From Fidelibacterota bacterium (GTDB lineage Bacteria > Fidelibacterota > Marinisomatia > Marinisomatales > TCS55), in the NCBI GenBank assembly GCA_012964665.1, contig DTTO01000042.1, positions 1 to 32,098 of the forward strand: DNA of 32,098 nt. The letters run 5' to 3'. Shown here piece by piece: positions 15,308 to 22,465 of the stretch. Each line of letters opens with the position of its first letter. The stretch's first letter is position 1. The notes beneath the pieces are model-generated. The model saw nothing but the letters and a program-made list of their open reading frames with translations, was not told the DNA's origin and did no database searches. A program made the position numbers and the translations under genes.

Positions 15308-16237
15308 TTGGGTATCAGTATTCTTCGAGCTGGGCTGCAGGACACGGTTCAAGATTTGGGACGGAATGGATATGCACATTTAGGAATATCTTCATCGGGA
15401 GCGGCGGATGCTTTTTCACTGAGAATTGGCAATCTTCTGGTTGGCAATTATGGGAATGCTGCCGGTATTGAAGTCACCTTGGTTGGCGGCAAGTACAAAT
15501 TTACAGCAGACACATTTATCGCCTTATCAGGTAGCGAGTTTCAGGCGGATTTAAATGGGGTTAGTTTTCCTTTCCATAGAGGGAAATATGTTCAAAAGGA
15601 TGAAATATTGACAATTGGTCCTACTCAGAATGGTGCCCGTTGTTATTTAGCGGTTAGGGGTGGTATCGATGTCCCAGATTTATTATCGGCTAAAACGACC
15701 CATGTGGTGTCCGGATTGGGCGGCTATAAGGGACGATCCTTGCAAAAAGGAGATACCTTATCTATCGGAAATTTGGAGGAAGTTACTCAAGTTATAGATA
15801 TTAAAGTAAAACTTGATATTAAACGTAATATCATCCGAATTAATAATGGTTTACAATCAAAATGGTTTGATGGTAATTCATGGAGTTCCTTTACCGATAA
15901 CACGTATTTTGTTTCCGAATCATCCAGTCGTATGGGCATTCGGCTTTCTGGTGAGTCCATTAATTCAACCCGTGGACATGAAATTATAACGGAAGGAATA
16001 CCGCTTGGTGCGATTCAAATACCAGGTGGCGGACAGCCCATTATTTCTTTTGTGGAACACCAAACTACTGGCGGGTATCCTAAAATTGCCAATGTGATTA
16101 ATTCTGATTTATGTAAAGTAGGGCAGTTAAAACCCGGTGATCAAATTCAATTTCAATCCGTTAGTTTAGAAGAAGCTGAAACATTAAAATTTGAGCAGGA
16201 AGCATTCATTAAAAGTTTAAAGAACAACCATGCATAA
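15308..16237 (+). CDS. pxpC: 5-oxoprolinase subunit C (PxpC, biotin-dependent carboxyltransferase-like family)
   Basis: The partner of PxpB, also cyclophilin-fold. 309 residues match the usual length of bacterial PxpC. Signature segments are GLQDTVQDLGRNGYAHLGI, SSSGAADAFSLRIGNLLVGN and GIEVTLVGG near the N-terminus, YLAVRGGIDVP in the middle, and EGIPLGAIQIPGGGQPIISF plus TTGGYPKIANVI near the C-terminus. It is called a carboxyltransferase relative by homology but acts in ring opening of pyroglutamate. The start is TTG 15308, one base after the pxpB stop, with AAGGG 7 nt upstream; no better start precedes the conserved GLQDTVQD. The end overlaps the symporter gene by 8 bp, so expression is probably coupled. 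Confidence 0.93.
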   Translation: MGISILRAGLQDTVQDLGRNGYAHLGISSSGAADAFSLRIGNLLVGNYGNAAGIEVTLVGGKYKFTADTFIALSGSEFQADLNGVSFPFHRGKYVQKDEILTIGPTQNGARCYLAVRGGIDVPDLLSAKTTHVVSGLGGYKGRSLQKGDTLSIGNLEEVTQVIDIKVKLDIKRNIIRINNGLQSKWFDGNSWSSFTDNTYFVSESSSRMGIRLSGESINSTRGHEIITEGIPLGAIQIPGGGQPIISFVEHQTTGGYPKIANVINSDLCKVGQLKPGDQIQFQSVSLEEAETLKFEQEAFIKSLKNNHA

Positions 16238-17624
16238 TACCACCGCTATTTTGATCACTTTAATTGTGTATATGGTTGCTTTGATCCTGATTGGAGTATG
16301 GGCCAACAAAAGGACCCATTCTACTTCTGATTATTTTCTGGGAGGGCGTAAACTGGGCCCCTGGGTTGCGGCTTTGAGTGCTTCTGCAAGTTCTTCTTCG
16401 GCCTGGACTCTTATGGGTGTCAGCGGTGCGGCCTACCTATGGGGTTTGCCGGCTATATGGTTGTTTCCGGCTACGTTATCAGGATTTCTAGTGAATTGGT
16501 GTTATATTGCGCCCAGACTTAGCGTCCACAGCCAGAAAATGGGTGCATTGACTCTTACAGATGTGTTGGCGACATCGGATAGCGGTGAATCAATAAAACC
16601 ACTACGCTGGATGGCATCGGTAATTATTTTATTCTGTTTTGTATTTTATATCGCCTCTCAGTTTGATGCGGCCGGGCAATCATTTCAATCTACCTTTGGT
16701 ATAGATAAAAATACGAGTATCATGCTTGGAGCAATTATCGTGCTTATCTATACACTTTTAGGCGGATTTTGGGCCGTAAGTGTTAGTGATACTCTCCAGG
16801 GGGTTATGATGGCTTTATCAGCGATCATTTTGCCCATAGTTGCTGTCACAACAGCAGGATTGAGCACAATCATATCCGACTTATCTTCACAATCGATGTT
16901 TGCGGCACCTTCAGGCATGGGTGGTATTGTTGCGCTTGGGTTTATCATGGGTACCATGGGGATTGGGATTGCATATCCTGGTCAGCCCCATGTCGTGAAC
17001 CGGTTTATGGCTATTGAACCAGGGGATAAAATAAAGCAAGGACGTACAATTGCCATCGGTTGGGCGCTGATAATTTATCCAGGTATGATTTCCCTTGGTT
17101 GGGCTGGTAGAATTTTGTCAGAGATTGCTGGACATGAACAGATTCTGATAGTACTGGGCAATCAGTTATTACCACCAGTTCTGGCAGGAATCATATTAGC
17201 GGCAGTGCTGTCGGCAATTATGTCGACCGCAGATAGTCAATTATTGGTTGCTTCTTCCAGTGTTAGCCACGATCTGAAAGAAATAAAAGAAGAACATAGT
17301 TTAAACTATACACGGGTTGTGGTGGCGATTATTTGTGTAGTGGCAGTTATGATGGCGATTTTTGTGGATCAAAGTATATACAGTCGGGTATTATTCGCAT
17401 TTTCAGCCATGGGAGCTGCTTTTGGACCCTTATTACTGGGGCGTATGCAGGGAGGTGTGCCACGATACTATGCTTTGGCGGCGATGGCTATGGGATTTTT
17501 TCTGACGTTGTTATTTTATTATTCTGATTTTAAACCAGAAGGAAATCCATTGGAACGATTGGTTCCTTTTATTGTATCGATGATTTTAGTACAATTAGGG
17601 CGTAGAAAGCAAAAACAAGGATGA
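16230..17624 (+). CDS. PutP-like sodium/solute symporter (SSS family)
   Basis: A polytopic inner-membrane protein (464 residues, about 12-13 hydrophobic helices) of the SSS family, closest by eye to the proline carrier PutP. Landmarks are DYFLGGRKLGPWVAALSA, WTLMGVSGAAYLWGLPA, YTLLGGFWAVSVSDTLQG, AYPGQPHVVNRFMAI and AVLSAIMSTADSQLLVASS. In E. coli PutP, Asp55 in the SAGASDMSGW stretch is essential for Na+; here the aligned residue, also number 55, is Ser (SASASSSSAW). Ser57 is kept. Because it lies between pxpC and pxpA with overlaps on both sides or nearly so, its cargo is probably pyroglutamate or a related imino/amino acid rather than proline itself; that is inference. C-terminus is basic (RRKQKQG). 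Confidence 0.9.
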   Translation: MHNTTAILITLIVYMVALILIGVWANKRTHSTSDYFLGGRKLGPWVAALSASASSSSAWTLMGVSGAAYLWGLPAIWLFPATLSGFLVNWCYIAPRLSVHSQKMGALTLTDVLATSDSGESIKPLRWMASVIILFCFVFYIASQFDAAGQSFQSTFGIDKNTSIMLGAIIVLIYTLLGGFWAVSVSDTLQGVMMALSAIILPIVAVTTAGLSTIISDLSSQSMFAAPSGMGGIVALGFIMGTMGIGIAYPGQPHVVNRFMAIEPGDKIKQGRTIAIGWALIIYPGMISLGWAGRILSEIAGHEQILIVLGNQLLPPVLAGIILAAVLSAIMSTADSQLLVASSSVSHDLKEIKEEHSLNYTRVVVAIICVVAVMMAIFVDQSIYSRVLFAFSAMGAAFGPLLLGRMQGGVPRYYALAAMAMGFFLTLLFYYSDFKPEGNPLERLVPFIVSMILVQLGRRKQKQG

Positions 17625-17626
17625 AT

Positions 17627-18343
17627 ATGGACATCAATAGTGATATGGGTGAAATTTCCCGTTTATTGGATGATGGAACATATACAAGATTGATGGATTA
17701 TGTGACTTCCATTAACGTTGCATGTGGCGGTCATGCGGGTAATGAAGCGATGATGGGTGAAATGATCCGACTTGCAAACAAAAAAGGAGTAAAAGTAGGT
17801 GCCCATCCCAGTTATCCGGATCGGGAAAATTTTGGACGTATAGATATGGATATGGATTTTGACGAATTAACCAATTCGATTCGAGATCAAATTCAATTAC
17901 TAAACAATATCGCTCATGATCAGGAAGTGAAGATTTCACACGTAAAACCGCATGGTGCTGTCTATAACCGAGCGGCTAAGGATAAAAATGTGGCCAAGGC
18001 ATTAGGTGAAGCTGTTATCCAAGTGGATCCGTTTTTAAAAGTCATGGGGCTTGCAGGATCAGTTATGTTAGATGTATTTGATCAAATGGGGTTAGCGATT
18101 ATGGCCGAAGCCTTTGCTGATCGAACCTATGAAGCAGATGGAAGTTTGCGAAATAGGAAGCACGATGATGCTTTAATTACCGACCCGGAAAAGGCAGCCA
18201 AACAAACAGAAATGATGGTATCGGGGAAAATAATTGCAGTGGATGGAAGTGAAGTTGTAATTAATGCCCAAACGCTATGTATTCATAGCGATACACCCAA
18301 TGCGGTTGAGATTGCTAAGGCAGTGAATAAAGTAATATCATAA
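17627..18343 (+). CDS. pxpA: 5-oxoprolinase subunit A (PxpA, LamB/YcsF family)
   Basis: The third subunit of the ATP-dependent 5-oxoprolinase, a 238-residue TIM-barrel-like protein. Family motifs are DINSDMGE at the start (usually DLNCDMGE, with Cys replaced by Ser), INVACGGHAGN, KVGAHPSYPDRENFGR, SHVKPHGAVYNRAAKD, AEAFADRTYEADGSL and LCIHSDTPNAVEIAK. It is cytoplasmic. The usual segment after DMGE (SFG...) is short here, giving a slightly compact N-terminus. Two ATGs are possible: 17621, which overlaps the symporter stop in an ATGA, and 17627, which has AAGG at the right distance. I choose the latter. The M20 peptidase gene follows after 29 nt. Confidence 0.93.
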   Translation: MDINSDMGEISRLLDDGTYTRLMDYVTSINVACGGHAGNEAMMGEMIRLANKKGVKVGAHPSYPDRENFGRIDMDMDFDELTNSIRDQIQLLNNIAHDQEVKISHVKPHGAVYNRAAKDKNVAKALGEAVIQVDPFLKVMGLAGSVMLDVFDQMGLAIMAEAFADRTYEADGSLRNRKHDDALITDPEKAAKQTEMMVSGKIIAVDGSEVVINAQTLCIHSDTPNAVEIAKAVNKVIS

Positions 18344-18372
18344 AATTTTAGAATATTTCAAAAAAGGAAAAC

Positions 18373-19665
18373 ATGAAAAAACAATTTACAATTCTAATGG
18401 TTGGGCTAACTCTAATTTGTGCAGGATATGCAAATGGATTAACCAAAACAGAAAAGAAAATTCGTAATTATGTAGAAAAGCACTCGGATGAAGCCATTAA
18501 CCTGCTGGAAAAGGTAGTTAATATTAACAGCGGTTCCCTGAATATCGAAGGTAATCGAAAGGTAGGCGCTATATTCCAACAGGAACTGGATAAACTTGGT
18601 TTTAGAACCTATTGGGTGACTTATCCAGACAGCATTAAACGATCAGGACATCTTTTCGCTGAAATGAGGGGCGGTAAGGGTAAAAAGATTGTAATGATTG
18701 GACATTTGGACACAGTATTTGAGCTCGATCATCCATTTCAGAAATTCAGTCGTAACGAAAATACAGCCTATGGACCCGGAGTTACTGATATGAAAAGTGG
18801 GGATGTATCGTTGCTTTATACGATGAAAGCACTACACCATATTGATGCCTTAAAAGACATGGACTTGACATTGGTGTTCATAGGTGACGAAGAAAAATTA
18901 GGTGCCCATTCATCTATCGTCCGAAAAGAATTGATCTCAGCAGGGAAGTGGGCCGATATCGGGCTGGGATTTGAGGGCGCACATGGGATGGAAACAGGTA
19001 CGATTGCCCGCCGCAGTTCTTCATCATGGATATTAACCACTACCGGCATTCAGGGGCATTCTTCTCAAGTATTCGGTGAAACGCTTGGTTATGGCGCTAT
19101 CTTTGAGGCTTCTCGTATTATCAATACATTTAGAGAAGAGTTATCCGAAGAGCAATATCTAACCTTCAACCCAGGTGTTATGCTAGGAGGGACAGACGTT
19201 GCGTATGATCCAATCAAAGCGCGAGGAACAGCCTTTGGAAAAACCAATGTGGTTTCCCAGTCAGTCACGGCTCATGGCGGTATACGGACAATCTCGATGA
19301 ACCAGTTGGAAAAAGCAATGGTAGCTATGCGTGAGATCGCTTCTAGAAACCTCCCGGGAACCACGGCCAAAATAGAATTCAAAACCAGCTATCCTCCAAT
19401 GGAACCCACCAAAGCTAATTATGCATTATTAAGTAAACTTGAATCTGTGAATATGGATCTTGGTTATGGGAAATTGGAACCTTTAGATCCGAGCAAACGC
19501 GGCGCGGCAGATATCTCCTTTGTAGCACCTCATGTAGATGAAGCTTTGGCTGGGATGGGACCGGATGGCTCCGGTGCCCATTCTGAGAATGAAAGTTTGG
19601 ATTTATCTTCTTTCCCAAAAACAACCGCACGTGCAGCAATTCTGATTTATCGATTAACACGATAA
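18373..19665 (+). CDS. Secreted M20-family metallopeptidase (glutamate carboxypeptidase-like)
   Basis: A di-zinc exopeptidase, 430 residues, with a signal peptide (hydrophobic ILMVGLTLICAGYANG). The active-site set is complete: H111 and D113 in GHLDTV, bridging D139 in GPGVTDMKSG, general base E173 and ligand E174 in GDEEKLGAHSS, E201 in GFEGA, and H403 in GSGAHSENE. The order and spacing match the M20A/CPG2-type branch, which removes C-terminal residues, often glutamate, from peptides and folate-like conjugates. The inserted lid domain (about 210-320) has GIQGHSS. It is translated from a good site (AAAAGGA) 29 nt after pxpA, so it likely belongs to the same operon and supplies glutamate-type products outside the cytoplasm. 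Exact specificity cannot be read from the sequence. Confidence 0.9.
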   Translation: MKKQFTILMVGLTLICAGYANGLTKTEKKIRNYVEKHSDEAINLLEKVVNINSGSLNIEGNRKVGAIFQQELDKLGFRTYWVTYPDSIKRSGHLFAEMRGGKGKKIVMIGHLDTVFELDHPFQKFSRNENTAYGPGVTDMKSGDVSLLYTMKALHHIDALKDMDLTLVFIGDEEKLGAHSSIVRKELISAGKWADIGLGFEGAHGMETGTIARRSSSSWILTTTGIQGHSSQVFGETLGYGAIFEASRIINTFREELSEEQYLTFNPGVMLGGTDVAYDPIKARGTAFGKTNVVSQSVTAHGGIRTISMNQLEKAMVAMREIASRNLPGTTAKIEFKTSYPPMEPTKANYALLSKLESVNMDLGYGKLEPLDPSKRGAADISFVAPHVDEALAGMGPDGSGAHSENESLDLSSFPKTTARAAILIYRLTR

Positions 19666-19690
19666 AAGGCAATAATTTGCCTTTACGTTA
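19665..19690 (+). terminator. Hairpin at the end of the M20 peptidase gene, weak terminator
   Basis: AAAGGCAA (19665-19672) pairs with TTGCCTTT (19677-19684) around TAAT, immediately at the M20 stop codon. The tail after the stem is not T-rich, so termination may be partial. It marks the likely end of the pyroglutamate operon. Confidence 0.4.
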
Positions 19691-19695
19691 ATTAG

Positions 19696-20514
19696 ATGCT
19701 CGCAAAAATATTTATATCAATAGTTCGACTATTCCCTGACCTTAAAAAAGCCATGTGGAAATGGTGGTATCAACGTTTGGCTCACCGTGGTCATGATACA
19801 GGCTGGACTTTTATGAATTATGGTTATACACCTCTGAATGGCACCTCTCAAATCGAATTAAAAAAAGAAGACGAAAGCAATCGCCTTTTCATTCAACTTT
19901 ACCATTATGCCGCAACTCAAATCCCGATTAGAAGAAAACATACATTGGAGATTGGTTCCGGTCGTGGCGGCGGAGCATCCTTCTTGGCGCGATACCATAA
20001 TCCATCTCATATGACAGGTTTGGATTATTCAACTAAAGCCGTGAAACTATCCATTAATCTCCATAAGGAAGTTCCCAATCTCCAATTTGTCCAAGGGGAT
20101 GCGGAATCACTGCCTTTTGATGATAAATCATTTGATGCGGTGATCAATGTTGAATCCTCGCATTGTTATGGTGATATGGCTGCATTTGTGAAAGAGGCGT
20201 CCCGAGTATTAAAGCCGGGCGGATATTTAAGTTGGGTGGATCTACGGGGCGAGGAAATGGTTTCAAATACCGAATCCGCATTTAATATTCCGGAATTAAA
20301 TTGTATTTATGAAGAAACGATTACACCACAGGTCTTGCAGGCACTGGACAATATACATGAACGAAAAATAGAAATGATAGACTTGCATGTCCCCAAATTT
20401 CTTCAGCCGGCTTTTCGGGATTATTCTGGTGTGAGGAATTCAAAAATCTACAATGCCTTCAAAGACGGCAGCGCTGTATATTTAGCTAAGGGATATCAAA
20501 AAATACCGACTTGA
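19696..20514 (+). CDS. Class I SAM-dependent methyltransferase, lipid O-methyltransferase-like
   Basis: 272 residues. The Rossmann SAM site is LEIGSGRGGGASFLARY (motif I, about 93-109). It is followed by MTGLDYS, the acidic GDAESLPFDDKSFDAVINVESSH and the motif EASRVLKPGGYLSWVDLRG. The N-terminal extension WWYQRLAHRGHDTGWTFMNYGYTPL resembles the region seen in mycobacterial phthiotriol dimycocerosate methyltransferases (Rv2952 type) and related fatty-acyl O-methyltransferases. The substrate may therefore be a lipid or polyketide; this is family analogy. No signal peptide; probably cytoplasmic or membrane-associated through its hydrophobic first helix. It starts 30 nt after the M20 gene and is followed by a membrane-protein gene after 48 nt. 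Confidence 0.85.
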   Translation: MLAKIFISIVRLFPDLKKAMWKWWYQRLAHRGHDTGWTFMNYGYTPLNGTSQIELKKEDESNRLFIQLYHYAATQIPIRRKHTLEIGSGRGGGASFLARYHNPSHMTGLDYSTKAVKLSINLHKEVPNLQFVQGDAESLPFDDKSFDAVINVESSHCYGDMAAFVKEASRVLKPGGYLSWVDLRGEEMVSNTESAFNIPELNCIYEETITPQVLQALDNIHERKIEMIDLHVPKFLQPAFRDYSGVRNSKIYNAFKDGSAVYLAKGYQKIPT

Positions 20515-20562
20515 ACTACTACAATTCACTGAACATATTTTCTTTTAATCTATTTTCAAAAA

Positions 20563-21294
20563 ATGTCGCCAGCTGATTTTCCCACCTTTGGTTTCGAACA
20601 TAATGCCTATTTGATCGGTTGTATGTTTTTTTGGCTATTTGTGCCGATCGTAGGGAAAAAATATTTAAACCACAGCCAGAGAGTTGGAATGGTCATTTTT
20701 CTTGCTGTAATTACGGTATCCCAGGATATAATTTTTGATTTTTTTCAACTATATATTAATGATTTTGATTTAACCAAAGATCTACCGCTTCATATGTGCG
20801 GACTCAGTCTTTTTCTGACTGCATATGCATTGTGGACAAAAAACCAGACTGTCTTTGAACTATCATATTTCTGGGGCTTAGCTGGCGCTTTCCAGTCAAT
20901 CATTACTCCAGATCCAACCCGATGGCCATATGGAGATATATCCGTATTCTGGAATTATTTATCCCACGGGTTAATCATTTTAAATATTGTTTGGTTGATT
21001 TGGGTTGAAGGCATGCGCTGCAGAAAAGGATCGTTATTGAATGTATGGCTTGTTACAAGTGGTGCCATTTTTATTATGGGAATTGTAAACAAAATTATTG
21101 GTAACGGTGCCAACTACTGGTTTATTTGCCAGAAACCTGGAGGCGATAGTCCATTTCTTATAGGTGAATGGCCATATTACTTGATCACGTTTGCAGTTGG
21201 AGCATTTGCTGTCATGGGCCTGATTTATTTACCTATGTGGATTGTTGTTGATCGTGCTCAAAAAGGCAGGTTGACTAGTACTGATCCTATGTAA
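20563..21294 (+). CDS. YwaF/TIGR02206-like integral membrane protein (TMEM164 superfamily)
   Basis: 243 residues with about seven hydrophobic helices. Hallmarks of the YwaF/TIGR02206 group are the intramembrane LPLHMCGLSLFLTAYAL, then ELSYFWGLAGAFQSIITPDP and FWNYLSHGLIILNIVW. A conserved His-x-Cys (HMC) and a second His (SHG) sit in or next to the membrane. The distant eukaryotic relative TMEM164 is an acyltransferase for phosphatidylethanolamine, so a lipid-acyl role is possible, but bacterial members have no settled function. It is placed between a lipid-type methyltransferase and a CNNM-type protein (14 nt gap to the latter). Confidence 0.8.
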   Translation: MSPADFPTFGFEHNAYLIGCMFFWLFVPIVGKKYLNHSQRVGMVIFLAVITVSQDIIFDFFQLYINDFDLTKDLPLHMCGLSLFLTAYALWTKNQTVFELSYFWGLAGAFQSIITPDPTRWPYGDISVFWNYLSHGLIILNIVWLIWVEGMRCRKGSLLNVWLVTSGAIFIMGIVNKIIGNGANYWFICQKPGGDSPFLIGEWPYYLITFAVGAFAVMGLIYLPMWIVVDRAQKGRLTSTDPM

Positions 21295-21308
21295 GTTCAG
21301 TCCAGAAA

Positions 21309-22358
21309 ATGTCCACATTACTTGTTTATTTCTTTCTAGCGCTTGGTGTTTCATTTATTTGCTCTGTCCTGGAATCAGTGATCTTATCTGTTACCCATTC
21401 TCATATAGGAATGCTGGTAAAGGATAATCATCGTAGCGGGATTCTTTTACAAGCACTCAAAGACGATATCAACCGTCCCCTTGCAGCAATACTTACTTTA
21501 AATACCCTATCTCATACGGTAGGTGCAGCCGGCGTAGGGGCGCAGACCCTCCAAGTTTACGGCTCAGCGTATGTAGCGGTAGCCTCAGGTATTTTAACAT
21601 TTTTTATTTTGGTATTTTCAGAAATAATTCCCAAAACAATTGGTGCAACTTACTGGAAACGGTTCGCCAGCTCTGCAGCCTATATCATCCGTGTATTGAT
21701 GATGTTAACTTTTCCTTTTGTGTGGCTCAGCCAGGCCTTATCGGCCAATATAACACCTGATGAAGATGAATCAAAAAAAGTCAGCAGAGAAGAGATAACC
21801 GTTATGGCAGAAATGGGAGAAGATGAGGGTTCCATTGATGAGCATGAATCAGATATTATCGAAAACCTTTTTAAACTAAAAAAAATCCCCATTGAAGAAA
21901 TTTTAACCCCTCGATCGGTGATATTTGCATTAGAGCATCATAAAACAGTTCGTATGGTTATGGATGAACATGAAGATCTTAACTTTTCAAGAATTCCGAT
22001 TTATAAAGATAATATAGATAACATTATTGGTATTGTATACAAAGACACGCTGCTTGAGGCTATGGCAGATGATTTCTTTGAGAAAAAGATGGAGACCATT
22101 TCGGAACCGGTAGATACGGTATATGAAAAGCAGACAGTTGAATCGGTATTAAATAAGTTTACCAAAACCCGCTCACATATGTATATCGTCAAAGATGAAT
22201 TCGGTGGAACAACAGGCATTGTGACTTTGGAAGATTGCATTGAAACGCTGTTAGGAGTAGAAATTATGGATGAATCTGACACGGTTGCGGACATGCGGGA
22301 GCTAGCCAAGGATCAACTGCGCCAAAAGCGCCGCGCCAAAGAAAACGGAAATACCTGA
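21309..22358 (+). CDS. CNNM/CorC-type membrane protein with DUF21 and paired CBS domains
   Basis: 349 residues. The N-terminal DUF21/CNNM domain (about 1-150) has four hydrophobic segments and the motif SEIIPKTIGATYWKRFA. A linker (REEITVMAEMGEDEGSIDEHES) leads to two CBS motifs: ILTPRSVIFALEHHKTVRMV with FSRIPIYKDNIDNIIGIVY, and TVESVLNKFTKTRSHMYIV with GTTGIVTLEDCIETLLG. The family takes part in Mg2+ or other divalent-cation transport or homeostasis, with nucleotide or Mg-ATP sensing by CBS. The CorC/HlyC C-terminal domain is absent: the protein ends soon after CBS with a charged tail, so this is the short form. Long-form relatives are often labelled hemolysin-like, which is not a real activity here. 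Confidence 0.9.
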   Translation: MSTLLVYFFLALGVSFICSVLESVILSVTHSHIGMLVKDNHRSGILLQALKDDINRPLAAILTLNTLSHTVGAAGVGAQTLQVYGSAYVAVASGILTFFILVFSEIIPKTIGATYWKRFASSAAYIIRVLMMLTFPFVWLSQALSANITPDEDESKKVSREEITVMAEMGEDEGSIDEHESDIIENLFKLKKIPIEEILTPRSVIFALEHHKTVRMVMDEHEDLNFSRIPIYKDNIDNIIGIVYKDTLLEAMADDFFEKKMETISEPVDTVYEKQTVESVLNKFTKTRSHMYIVKDEFGGTTGIVTLEDCIETLLGVEIMDESDTVADMRELAKDQLRQKRRAKENGNT

Positions 22359-22465
22359 CGTAATTATTCCGGGTTTCCTAGGTCATTCAAAATATATTCA
22401 ATATTCATTTATTTCCTTTATTCACTCATTCCTAAAGCCCCACTAATCTCATAAATTCAAGGATT

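Noticed and set aside
21309-22358. Hemolysin label for the DUF21-CBS protein
   Set aside because: The label is historical; the domains indicate a CNNM/CorC-type cation-related membrane protein and nothing suggests a toxin.
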